A DNA stretch of 6,966 nucleotides, from assembly GCA_023436765.1 (NCBI GenBank), contig JAEZHX010000271.1, positions 1 to 6,966 on the forward strand, read 5' to 3'. This document shows, one piece after another, positions 1 through 6,690 of the stretch. Source of the stretch: Bacillota bacterium. Its GTDB lineage: Bacteria > Bacillota > Clostridia > Lachnospirales > Lachnospiraceae. Under the pieces are notes generated by a model. That model ran no database searches and had not been told where the DNA came from. It was given only the letters and a program-made list of their open reading frames with translations. How positions within the stretch are numbered: position 1 is the first letter of the stretch; each line of letters opens with the position of its first letter. Position numbers and translations under genes: made by a program.

Positions 1-864
1 CACTCTCATACTACACGGACGGATGGACTTTGTCCACCTGATCGGCAGATTCGTGACTACCTCGAGCAGGGATATGATTTTCTTGCTATTACAGATCATA
101 ATGTGGTTGATTCGCACCAGCTGGGAGAAAATATGGATATTTGCATAATCCCCGGTTGGGAGCGCGATATTCGACATAACCCGGAGAACACCAAGTGTAT
201 TCATGTGGTTGGTTTGTACTCTGTAAATGCTGATGAAATGCCCGTGCGTGAGGAACGACGTTATGATTGCAATGAAATTCAGAATCAGCAATTGGTTGAT
301 GAAATGGTTGCTTGCAAAGAATTTGTGGTTTTGGCACATCCGCGATGGAGCAGAATGACACCAAATGAAGTGCTGGAACTGTCTGGTTTCCACGCAATCG
401 AGGTGTTCAATACTGGATGCGAACGTCTTATGCATGCAGGTCGAGCAGACTTGTACTGGGATATGCTTCTGCAAAGTGGTCGTAAGGTCTGGGGCATTGC
501 GTGCGATGACACCCATGGAAAGACTGCACGGAGTGATCGATTTGGTGGTTGGGTAATGGTGAAATCCACAGAGCGTACTGCTTCTAGAATTATTGAAAAC
601 TTGAAAGATGGCCGCTTCTATCTGAGTCAGGGTCCAAAAATTGAGGACTGGGGAATAGAGGATGATAAAATCTATTTCAAATGCAGTCCTTGCAAGGAAA
701 TTCATATCACATCCTATCTTACAAGAGGACATAGTATTTATGCCAATAAGGGTGAAACTCTGACCGAGATTACCTATTCCCTAAAGGGAGCAGAGAAGTA
801 TATTCGCATCGAATGTATTGATGAAGATGGAAATACTGCATGGACAAATCCACATTTCTTTTAA
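1..864 (+). CDS. PHP-domain metal-dependent hydrolase, CehA/McbA-like (5' end cut by window)
   Basis: The frame is open from base 1 to the TAA at 862-864 and gives 287 residues. The first visible residues, HSHTTRTD, are PHP motif I, which normally lies about ten residues from the N-terminus, so little is missing. Other metal-site motifs are all present, numbered from the first visible residue: ITDHN (30-34), E54 in PGWERD, H68, H113 in VLAHPRW, and the DDTH at 169-172. PHP proteins bind two or three metal ions and hydrolyse phosphoesters or related bonds; the substrate cannot be read from sequence. Residues after about 215 look like a beta-rich C-terminal domain ending in a DGNTAWTNP-type motif, as in many cytosolic CehA/McbA-type proteins. 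No signal peptide is visible, but the extreme N-terminus is missing. The first in-frame alternative start (GTG at 103) would lose motifs I and II and is not credible. A terminator follows. The gene may be cargo of the element whose recombinase lies downstream. Confidence 0.9.
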   Translation, partial: HSHTTRTDGLCPPDRQIRDYLEQGYDFLAITDHNVVDSHQLGENMDICIIPGWERDIRHNPENTKCIHVVGLYSVNADEMPVREERRYDCNEIQNQQLVDEMVACKEFVVLAHPRWSRMTPNEVLELSGFHAIEVFNTGCERLMHAGRADLYWDMLLQSGRKVWGIACDDTHGKTARSDRFGGWVMVKSTERTASRIIENLKDGRFYLSQGPKIEDWGIEDDKIYFKCSPCKEIHITSYLTRGHSIYANKGETLTEITYSLKGAEKYIRIECIDEDGNTAWTNPHFF

Positions 865-878
865 GAAATACTACAAAT

Positions 879-906
879 CCATCAGAGGTTGAAGAACCTC
901 TGATGG
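879..906. repeat. Perfect 12-bp inverted repeat (hairpin) just after the PHP gene
   Basis: CCATCAGAGGTT (879-890) is matched exactly by AACCTCTGATGG (895-906) around a 4-nt loop GAAG. No T-run follows on the + strand, so it is not a canonical terminator. It may protect the 3' end of the PHP mRNA or help the terminator that follows. Confidence 0.8.
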
Positions 907-913
907 AGAAATT

Positions 914-954
914 AAAATCGCTGAAAACGGCAAGCTGTTTTCAGCGATTTTTAA
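914..954 (+). terminator. Intrinsic terminator of the PHP gene
   Basis: AAAATCGCTGAAAAC (914-928) pairs perfectly with GTTTTCAGCGATTTT (937-951), and the stem can extend inward by a G-U and a G-C pair around a CAAG loop. The 3' arm ends in a five-T tract followed by AATT. Stem, loop and T-run fit a Rho-independent terminator, 50 bp after the PHP stop codon. The A-rich 5' arm gives a weak T-run on the other strand as well. Confidence 0.8.
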
Positions 955-960
955 TTCATG

Positions 961-991
961 ACAAGTGAAACGATTTATCGTTTCATCTTGT
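961..991. repeat. Third hairpin in the PHP 3' region
   Basis: ACAAG-T-GAAACGAT (961-974) pairs with ATCGTTTC-A-T-CTTGT (977-991), with one bulged base and a very tight loop. It follows the terminator directly. It could be a second terminator, an operator, or part of the AT-rich leader of the next small gene. From here to 1093 I see no convincing gene; a methionine codon at 998 opens a frame into the small gene downstream but has no ribosome binding site. Confidence 0.6.
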
Positions 992-1093
992 TTATAAATG
1001 CGATCTATCGACAGAATACTTCTGAGAATATTAGACAGACACCAGCTCATAAGTTTTACTAAGCAGGTTCTTATATCAAAAGGAGTATACGAA

Positions 1094-1270
1094 TTGTGCA
1101 AACCTATATATTTCATACATAGAACTCTTCACCATTCAAACGAAGAAATTGAAAGAAAAGTAAAAATGCTTCAAAATTTTGGGTTTCGAGTGTGTATTAT
1201 ATCCGATGGCGAGAATCCTGATATCGTATCCTGTTTTAAGAAGATGATATCAGATCATTTACATGAATAA
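1094..1270 (+). CDS. Small protein of unknown function upstream of the recombinase (TTG start)
   Basis: I do not recognise this 58-residue protein. The start is chosen because AAAGGAG (1079-1085) sits 8 nt upstream of TTG 1094; the in-frame ATG at 998 has no ribosome binding site and would add 32 residues of unremarkable sequence. The product begins M-CKPIYFIHRTLHH and contains EEIERKVKMLQNFGFRV, IISDGENPDI and a C-terminal KKMISDHL helix. The pattern suggests strand-helix-strand-helix, a compact alpha/beta fold, with no membrane segment or DNA-binding motif that I can name. It ends 58 bp before the recombinase start and is on the same strand, so the two may be co-transcribed. It may be an accessory protein of the element, such as a directionality factor, but nothing in the sequence proves that. 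Confidence 0.6.
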   Translation: MCKPIYFIHRTLHHSNEEIERKVKMLQNFGFRVCIISDGENPDIVSCFKKMISDHLHE

Positions 1271-1271
1271 A

Positions 1272-1313
1272 ATAATAAAATACGTCTAATGAGCTATAAG
1301 TGTATTTTATTAT
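1272..1313. promoter_or_regulatory. 12-bp perfect inverted repeat abutting the recombinase ribosome binding site
   Basis: ATAATAAAATAC (1272-1283) is exactly mirrored by GTATTTTATTAT (1302-1313), with an 18-nt spacer. The right arm ends at the base before the GGAGGG (1314-1319) that serves the recombinase ATG at 1329. No T-run follows. It could be an operator for a dimeric regulator, a weak terminator for the small gene, or an mRNA hairpin affecting recombinase translation. Confidence 0.6.
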
Positions 1314-1328
1314 GGAGGGCAATATTAA

Positions 1329-3179
1329 ATGAGCGAACAACACGTAGTAGGCTATGTAAGATTGTCAAGAGATGACGATAAAAAGAATTATACATCGATT
1401 GAGAATCAAAAAAATGTGATTGAAAAATATGCGAAAGAAAAAGGAATGATAATCGAAGAATTTTATGAAGACGACGGTGTGTCTGGATATATATTTGATC
1501 GACCGTCTTTTTCTGCACTTATAGATAAGCTGGATTCAGGTGAAGTTGATCTGGTCATTGCAAAGGATCTGTCCAGAATTGGGCGAAATAATGCTAAGGT
1601 TTTGTTATTTTTGGATCATGTCTGTCAACTAGGTAAAAGAGTTATACTTATTGATGATGATTATGATACGTTAAAAGATAATGATGACTTTATCGGTATT
1701 AAATCGTGGTTTAATGAAAGATATGTTAAGGATGCCAGTAAAAAGATTAAGACAATCCTTCGTATGAAACAAAAAGAGGGATCTTATTTGACGCATGCTC
1801 CATACGCTTATCAGATTGTTAACAGGCAGTTTATTATAGATGAAGATCAGGCAGAAGTAATCAGAAAAATCTTCAACTTATATTTATCTGGACATGGTTA
1901 TAGGAGAATTGCTGATATTTTAAATTCTCAGCATGTTCCTACCCCGTCTACAGCTATGAGAGAAGCTCTACATGCCGAAGAAGGTAGAGTGAAACACCCA
2001 ACAAGCGTTGCAACCAGATGGAACGATTACTCTGTAAGAGATATATTAAAGAACGATTTTTATATTGGAACATATCGTCTGCATAAACGCGAAAAACGGG
2101 TAATACATGGTACAGATCATAGGGTTCCAAAAGAAGAACAGTACGTTTTCAAAGATCATCATGATGCTATAATTAACAGTGAGGATTTTGAAGGTGTTAT
2201 GAGGATAATGACTGAGCGTGCTAAGACAGACTTTCGGAGCAATCGTAATGAAGGCCCTATTCCTCCGTTTAGCAGCACCATGTTCTGCAAAGACTGTGGG
2301 TCTAAACTTGTTATAATTCGTAGGAAAATGCAGACTAAGATAAGAGAATACTATATATGCTCAACATACAATACACAAGGGGTTCGATATTGTTCCAAAG
2401 CCCATCTGATCAATGCTGAGGATATCGAAGAATATTTTAATGCATTCCTTAAAGCCTGCCTGCCGATATGGGAAGATGCCATAAAGGAATTTAAGATGGA
2501 CGATTATGAGGAGCTTAAAATCAAGATTAGACAACAAATGAAAAAGCTGGAACAAAAGGAAGAGCAGCTTTCTGTTCAGTTAAAAGGTTTAATTAGGCTG
2601 AAGTTGAATGATCTAAAAAATACTACCGATATTGATATTATCGAAGAGACTTACAATGAAATGCAACGTGATATTACTGTGCAACTTTCAGTATGTAAGA
2701 TTGAAAAGGATAAACTCTCTGAAAAAATGCAAAACACGATTAACGAGAGGGTTGAAGAAACAAAAACAGGAGTAGAATTTGCAAAAAAGATCACGGACAA
2801 TCTATCCATCCAAGACGTTGAAAGCCTTGTTTCCAAAATTATTGTTGATGAAAATGGCATTCCGGAGATTAATTTAAAATACAATTTAAATGATTATCTT
2901 TCTTTTAATTTAGTAGATACTTTAAATGAAAGTGAATGCAAGATGATCGAAGCACTGTATAGACTAATTGTGGAAGAAGAAAGAGATTATACGTCTGCTA
3001 AGTATTTATCAAAAAAAATGAATGAACTTGGATATAGTACAAATAAAAAAACCATAATGCCGTATATCAATCTTGCTGTGGCAAGTGGTGTACTTGAAGT
3101 ATCAGATGATTATTTAAAACCGTACACTATTATAATGGATAAATCTAAGATTATGAAATGTGTACTTTCGTTACATTAG
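1329..3179 (+). CDS. Large serine recombinase (integrase/excisionase of an integrative element)
   Basis: The 616-residue protein starts at ATG 1329 behind GGAGGG (1314-1319). Its resolvase catalytic domain (about 6-150) has YVRLSRDD with nucleophile Ser13, SIENQ (23-27), DGVSG (49-53), FDRPSF (56-61) and DLSRIGRN (80-87), so the catalytic serine and arginines are intact. A recombinase domain follows (about 157-300, from APYAYQ), then a zinc ribbon with cysteines 320, 323, 344 and 355, and a charged coiled coil (about 394-477) as used for synapsis control. Residues from about 530 form an extra C-terminal part, possibly a winged helix. Such enzymes join attP and attB at a 2-bp core and integrate or excise elements. 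The gene lies at the edge of the insertion, with its stop about 7 bp from the inferred junction. It is more AT-rich than pcrA, consistent with transfer. It looks functional; the exact subfamily is not known to me. Confidence 0.95.
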   Translation: MSEQHVVGYVRLSRDDDKKNYTSIENQKNVIEKYAKEKGMIIEEFYEDDGVSGYIFDRPSFSALIDKLDSGEVDLVIAKDLSRIGRNNAKVLLFLDHVCQLGKRVILIDDDYDTLKDNDDFIGIKSWFNERYVKDASKKIKTILRMKQKEGSYLTHAPYAYQIVNRQFIIDEDQAEVIRKIFNLYLSGHGYRRIADILNSQHVPTPSTAMREALHAEEGRVKHPTSVATRWNDYSVRDILKNDFYIGTYRLHKREKRVIHGTDHRVPKEEQYVFKDHHDAIINSEDFEGVMRIMTERAKTDFRSNRNEGPIPPFSSTMFCKDCGSKLVIIRRKMQTKIREYYICSTYNTQGVRYCSKAHLINAEDIEEYFNAFLKACLPIWEDAIKEFKMDDYEELKIKIRQQMKKLEQKEEQLSVQLKGLIRLKLNDLKNTTDIDIIEETYNEMQRDITVQLSVCKIEKDKLSEKMQNTINERVEETKTGVEFAKKITDNLSIQDVESLVSKIIVDENGIPEINLKYNLNDYLSFNLVDTLNESECKMIEALYRLIVEEERDYTSAKYLSKKMNELGYSTNKKTIMPYINLAVASGVLEVSDDYLKPYTIIMDKSKIMKCVLSLH

Positions 3180-3198
3180 TTTATGACGTACTGGCGGT
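3180..3198. other. Inferred right junction (att site) of the recombinase element
   Basis: A frame of substrate-binding-protein character begins at CGT 3187 (residues R-T-G-G-M-P-Q-M) and is blocked directly upstream by TGA 3184-3186. In this family the same place normally reads Gly-Arg-x-Gly-Gly. The homologous coding sequence therefore stops within a few bases of 3187, right behind the recombinase stop at 3177-3179. If the native codons were GGA CGT, the shared dinucleotide would be GA at 3185-3186, the core used by TnpX/TndX-type recombinases. The exact core is inference. Confidence 0.5.
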
Positions 3199-3762
3199 AT
3201 GCCGCAGATGGTATTTGAGTACATCTTAAAGAAGCAGGGAATTGATCCTAAGAAAGATCTTACGATTATTCAGAATATTGATTTCGGACTGACTTCTCAG
3301 GCCTTCGCAGCAGGTACGGGTGATTATACGATTGAGTTCGAGCCGGCTGCTACAGGTCTGGAGCTGCAAGGTGCAGGCAAAGTGGTTGCCTCCTTAGGTG
3401 TAGAGAGCGGTAAGGTTCCTTATACTGCCTACTCCGCCAAGAAGAGTTATATTGAGAAACATCCTGAGGTAATACAGAAATTTACGAATGCCATCCAGAA
3501 GGGAATGGATTATGTACAGACCCATACTCCGGAGCAGATCGCCGATGTAATCGCACCTCAATTCAAAGAAACCGATAAGGATACCCTGATTATGATTGTT
3601 ACAAGGTATTATAACCAGGATACCTGGAAGGATAATCTGGTGTTCGAGAAAGAGAGTCTGGAGCTTCTGCAGGATATTCTGGAGGGGGCAGGAGAGCTAT
3701 CCGCCCGTGTTCCCTATGATAAGATCATTACTACGAAATATGCTGATAAAGCCATGAAATAG
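3187..3762 (+). pseudogene. C-terminal part of an ABC-transporter substrate-binding protein, interrupted by the element
   Basis: The remaining sequence (about 191 residues, ending TAG 3760-3762) matches the C-terminal part of NMT1/SsuA/TauA-type periplasmic-binding proteins, lipoproteins that deliver sulfonates, thiamine precursors or similar small organics to an importer. Recognisable pieces are GGMPQM, the LKKQGIDPKKDLTI segment, a DYTIEFEP segment in the ligand cleft, and a KHPEVIQKFTNAIQKGMDY helix. Family members are usually 320-350 residues with a lipoprotein signal, so about 140-150 N-terminal residues, including the signal, are missing. The internal ATG at 3199 has no ribosome binding site; only GGCGG directly beside it. 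The reading frame is otherwise clean, suggesting a recent or reversible interruption: excision could restore it. The ligand cannot be decided. Confidence 0.8.
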
Positions 3763-3767
3763 CTCAG

Positions 3768-3878
3768 GTCATATGACGAGGGTAGTGACGAGGGGGCCGG
3801 GGTTTTTTTAAACCCCCGGGGTGTCAAAAAACCCCCGTCCCCTCGTCATTCTACGTCCCCATGTCACACATGTCATAT
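3768..3878. terminator. Long nested palindrome: bidirectional terminator, REP-like element
   Basis: TGACGAGGGG (3786-3795) pairs with CCCCTCGTCA (3839-3848), and GGGGTTTTTT (3799-3808) pairs with AAAAAACCCC (3826-3835). The three bases between them give one pair, one G-U and one mismatch, so the stem is nearly continuous for 23 bp around a 17-nt loop. Outside it are TGACGAGGG copies (3774, 3786) and CGTCCCC copies (3836, 3854), and the edges ATATGAC / GTCATAT (3771-3777, 3872-3878) are also inverted. It lies between convergent genes, with T-runs in both directions, so it can end transcription from both sides. Its size and GC-rich core contrast with the surroundings and resemble dispersed palindromic repeats. 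Confidence 0.75.
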
Positions 3879-3891
3879 TGAAGATAAAAAC

Positions 3892-4164
3892 CTATTCTTC
3901 TGACACGATTGCCTCCTGGGGTTCTGATAGTTCATCCGCAATATCCTCTTCCTCATAGTCATCGAAATCATCATCAAAGTCATCCAGATAATCCGGGTTC
4001 ATATATTTGTAGACTGCATATGCAATCGCAGCGATCGCAGCAACACCGCCGATGATTGCAAGGATACACATAATGGTATGTCTTCTTCTCTCTTCAGGAT
4101 TATTTCGGTGGATTAATTCACCTATCTTTATCGCATTCAAAAAATCTTCCAATTTATTTGCCAT
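3892..4164 (-). CDS. Small single-pass membrane protein with acidic C-terminal tail, unknown function
   Basis: The 90-residue product starts at the ATG at 4162-4164; AGGAAAGGA lies 8-9 nt upstream. Residues 1-29 are polar and end in a basic EERRRH stretch. Residues about 30-51 form one hydrophobic helix rich in Ile, Ala and Gly. Residues 55-90 are extremely acidic, with a DDFDDDFDDYEEED run at 61-74. By the positive-inside rule the N-terminus would be cytoplasmic and the acidic tail outside. There is no cleavable signal and no catalytic motif. It resembles small membrane proteins of Lachnospiraceae that I recall being annotated under DUF4366; this is memory, not a search. It lies 181 bp downstream of pcrA on the same strand, with a possible promoter of its own, so read-through or independent expression are both possible. 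It ends at the shared palindrome. Confidence 0.8.
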   Translation of the reverse strand: MANKLEDFLNAIKIGELIHRNNPEERRRHTIMCILAIIGGVAAIAAIAYAVYKYMNPDYLDDFDDDFDDYEEEDIADELSEPQEAIVSEE

Positions 4165-4187
4165 GACAACACATCCTTTCCTGCTCC

Positions 4188-4236
4188 ATTATATTATATG
4201 TTTTGAGATTTCATACACCCTTAAGTTACTCAAAAC
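4188..4236 (-). promoter_or_regulatory. Possible promoter region of the small membrane protein gene, with inverted repeat
   Basis: On the - strand two overlapping TATAAT hexamers occur at 4193-4198 and 4188-4193, about 24-29 nt before the start codon. No good -35 box stands at 16-18 bp. Just upstream, GTTTTGAG (4200-4207) and CTCAAAAC (4229-4236) form a perfect 8-bp inverted repeat where a -35 region would be, which could be an operator. The rest of the gap to pcrA (4237-4345) shows no clear terminator or gene. Confidence 0.35.
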
Positions 4237-4345
4237 GCGTGGTCTGCTATATATTATCATTCCATCACATAAAGTTTTTATTCATGAAAGGAAGGAAACA
4301 AAGTACTTAGGAGATTTATTCAGGAAATGTTATCAAAAATCTTCT

Positions 4346-6649
4346 TTAATCGACCCGTATTAATTTTGCAAACGAGGAAAGCAGCTTCTTCGTACCGAAA
4401 TTCGGGAAATCCACGGTAACCTCATAATCCTTACCACCCATGGTAAGGTCAGTGACAATCCCAACTCCGAATTTAATATGCTTCACAGTATCTCCGATTC
4501 CGTAATCCAGGGAGCCCATATTGCTGCCTGCAAATTGCTTCGGTTCCGGTGCAGCGTAGGGCTTGTAGGAGATCTGGGACTGCTTGTATTTGCTGTCAGA
4601 GCCCTTCTCAAAATCAAAGGCTTTCTCCAGGGAGGAGCTACCGTCGAAACGGAAGTTGGTATCCCTGAAGCCGGATTTCTTCTGGGGAGGAGCACTCATC
4701 TTAAGTAGATATCTGGGGATTTCCTGGATGAATCTGGAGGGCTTATTGAACTGTGTCTCACCTCTGAGCATACGCTGTCTGGCTGCACTTAAGGACAAGT
4801 ATTTCATTGCCCTTGTAATACCGACATAACAAAGTCTGCGTTCCTCCTCGATCTCCTCCTCCGGATTGTCCGCATGAATGGACATATAGCCGGGGAAGAT
4901 ACCTTCCTCCATACCGCACAGATAGACATAGGGAAATTCCAGACCCTTCGCACTATGGAGGGTCATCAACACGATATTATCGGTGCTTTCATCAAGGCTA
5001 TCGATATCGGAAACCAGAGCTACTTCCTCCAGGAAACCACTTAGGGTTGGTTGTTCCTCAGCTCCTTCTTCATAGGTAACCAGCTTATTGACCAATTCAT
5101 CAATATTAGAGATCCTATCCTTTGCTTCCTCGGAATCCTCTGACTCTAATTCTCTCAAATATCCGGTTGCATCCAGGATATCATCAATCAGCTCATGGAG
5201 TGGATAACCCTCCTGACTTACGCGGGATCTTAGTCCCTCAATCATGCTGACAAACGGGGTAATCTTTGAGGCAGTCCGTTCCAGCCCGGGGATGTAAGCG
5301 GCCCTGGTCAGCGCATCATAGAAGCTGATCTCATGAATCAGGGCATAATCATTGATTTTATCTATCGTGGTCAAACCGATACCACGGCGTGGGACATTAA
5401 TAATTCTCTTGATAGCGATATCATCCTGGCCGTTATTGATCGTCTTTAGGTAAGCCAGGATATCCTTGATTTCCTTCCTGGCATAGAAATTCACGCTTCC
5501 GAAGATTCTATAAGGAATATTCCGCAGGATCAGCTTCTCCTCGAACAGTCGTGACTGAGCATTCGTACGGTAAAGGATGGCGAAGTCATTGAATTTGGCT
5601 TCCCCGCTGTCCACAGTTCGCTTGATCTCAGCAGTGATTTGATCCACCTCTTCAAAATCTGTATCAAATTGTGTAAAATGAACCGGCTCGCCTTCTTCAT
5701 TATCCGTCCAAAGGGACTTGTCCTTTCTACCCTTGTTATTGCAGATGACCTCATTGGCCGTATTCAGGATGGATTTCGTGGAACGGTAATTCTGTTCCAG
5801 CTTGATGACCTCCGTATTCGGATAGGCTTGCTCGAAGTTCAGAATATTATAGATATTCGCTCCGCGGAATTTATAGATGGATTGGTCATCATCACCAACT
5901 ACGCAGAGGTTATGTTCCCGCTCCCCATATTCATTCATACCGGAGGCTAAAAGGTGAATCAACCGGAACTGAGCGGTATTCGTATCCTGATACTCGTCCA
6001 CCATGATATATCGGAAGCGGTTCTGGTAATAGGTCAGGGCTTCCTTATTCTTCTGGAACAGCTCTACGGTCTTGACGATCAGATCGTCAAAATCTAAGGC
6101 ATTGTTCGCCTTAAGCCTCTTCTGATATTGGACATAGGCCTGGGCATATCTCTTCTGCTGGTAATCCCTGGCCTGAAGCTCAAATTCCTCCGGAGAGATC
6201 AGCTCATCCTTCGCTTTGGAGATAGCGGAGAGGATACTGCGTTCATTCAGCTGCTTTGTGTCTATCTCAAGATATTTACAAACTTCCTTCATCAGGGTCT
6301 TCTGGTCATCCGTATCATAAATCGTAAAGCTGCGTTCATATCCGATCGTATCAATAAACCTTCTTAATATTCTGACACAGGTGGAGTGGAAGGTACTGAC
6401 CCAGATATTCTCTGCACCGTTACCGATGATCCGGTCCACTCGCTCCCTCATCTCTTTGGCGGCCTTGTTCGTGAAGGTGATTGCAAGGATATGCCAGGGG
6501 TTTACTCCACGCTCCTCAATCAGATAGGCTATCCGGTGGGTAAGCACTCTGGTCTTACCGGAGCCTGCTCCTGCAAGGATAAGCAAGGGTCCTTTGTCAT
6601 GGAGCACGGCTCGTTTCTGCTCCGGATTCAATGTATCATAAATACTCAT
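4346..6649 (-). CDS. pcrA: ATP-dependent DNA helicase PcrA (UvrD/Rep superfamily 1A)
   Basis: The protein has 767 residues. The start is the ATG at 6647-6649, with GGAGGT 7 nt upstream; an in-frame TTG at 6662-6664 overlaps that site and is not used. All superfamily 1 helicase motifs are intact: Q motif LNPEQ (7-11), Walker A GAGSGKT (27-33), Ia ITFTNKAAKEM (57-67), Walker B DEYQDTN (218-224), III VVGDDDQSIYKFRGA (250-264), IV EQNYRST (285-291), V TLHSAKGLEF (563-572), VI EERRLCYVGITRA (602-614). Residues about 713-767 (YGIGDTVKHIKFGVG onward) are the Tudor-like domain that in PcrA/UvrD contacts RNA polymerase. PcrA unwinds DNA 3'-5' in excision repair, clears RecA and R-loops, and drives rolling-circle plasmid replication. 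Length is typical. In Bacilli pcrA is usually followed by ligA; here a small membrane-protein gene follows. Confidence 0.97.
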   Translation of the reverse strand: MSIYDTLNPEQKRAVLHDKGPLLILAGAGSGKTRVLTHRIAYLIEERGVNPWHILAITFTNKAAKEMRERVDRIIGNGAENIWVSTFHSTCVRILRRFIDTIGYERSFTIYDTDDQKTLMKEVCKYLEIDTKQLNERSILSAISKAKDELISPEEFELQARDYQQKRYAQAYVQYQKRLKANNALDFDDLIVKTVELFQKNKEALTYYQNRFRYIMVDEYQDTNTAQFRLIHLLASGMNEYGEREHNLCVVGDDDQSIYKFRGANIYNILNFEQAYPNTEVIKLEQNYRSTKSILNTANEVICNNKGRKDKSLWTDNEEGEPVHFTQFDTDFEEVDQITAEIKRTVDSGEAKFNDFAILYRTNAQSRLFEEKLILRNIPYRIFGSVNFYARKEIKDILAYLKTINNGQDDIAIKRIINVPRRGIGLTTIDKINDYALIHEISFYDALTRAAYIPGLERTASKITPFVSMIEGLRSRVSQEGYPLHELIDDILDATGYLRELESEDSEEAKDRISNIDELVNKLVTYEEGAEEQPTLSGFLEEVALVSDIDSLDESTDNIVLMTLHSAKGLEFPYVYLCGMEEGIFPGYMSIHADNPEEEIEEERRLCYVGITRAMKYLSLSAARQRMLRGETQFNKPSRFIQEIPRYLLKMSAPPQKKSGFRDTNFRFDGSSSLEKAFDFEKGSDSKYKQSQISYKPYAAPEPKQFAGSNMGSLDYGIGDTVKHIKFGVGIVTDLTMGGKDYEVTVDFPNFGTKKLLSSFAKLIRVD

Positions 6650-6656
6650 GTAACTA

Positions 6657-6662
6657 ACCTCC
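6657..6662 (-). promoter_or_regulatory. Ribosome binding site of pcrA
   Basis: The - strand reads GGAGGT followed by 7 nt and then ATG at 6649. This perfect Shine-Dalgarno match fixes the start at MSIYDTLN, and the TTG five codons upstream lies across it. Confidence 0.9.
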
Positions 6663-6672
6663 AAATATCATA

Positions 6673-6690
6673 TACGTGTCCATACACGTA
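6673..6690 (-). promoter_or_regulatory. Hairpin in the pcrA leader
   Basis: TACGTGT and ACACGTA form a perfect 7-bp stem around a 4-nt loop, 10 nt upstream of the Shine-Dalgarno sequence. It lacks a T-run, so it is not a terminator. As DNA it is also a possible operator for a dimeric repressor, since it lies about 40 bp downstream of the -10 box. Confidence 0.5.

Noticed and set aside
955..966. Left att site of a small element, since ATGAC occurs here and near the right junction at 3183.
   Set aside because: The sequence to the left is the PHP terminator, not the N-terminal half of the substrate-binding protein, and a five-base match is expected by chance.
998..1093. N-terminal extension of the small gene from the ATG at 998.
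   Set aside because: There is no ribosome binding site at 998, while AAAGGAG is correctly placed for TTG 1094. The extension shows no conserved-looking features and lies just after a hairpin.
3199..3762. Intact short gene starting at ATG 3199.
   Set aside because: It has no Shine-Dalgarno sequence, no signal peptide and starts in the middle of a conserved domain, so it is a truncated remnant.
4483..4708. Open frames overlapping pcrA in other frames, here and at several places in 4478-6736.
   Set aside because: They lie within a gene with complete helicase motifs, lack ribosome binding sites and have low-complexity shadow-type sequence.
6650..6664. Five-residue longer PcrA from the TTG at 6662-6664.
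   Set aside because: The codon overlaps the Shine-Dalgarno sequence that serves the ATG at 6649, and MSIYDTLNPEQ is the usual kind of PcrA beginning.
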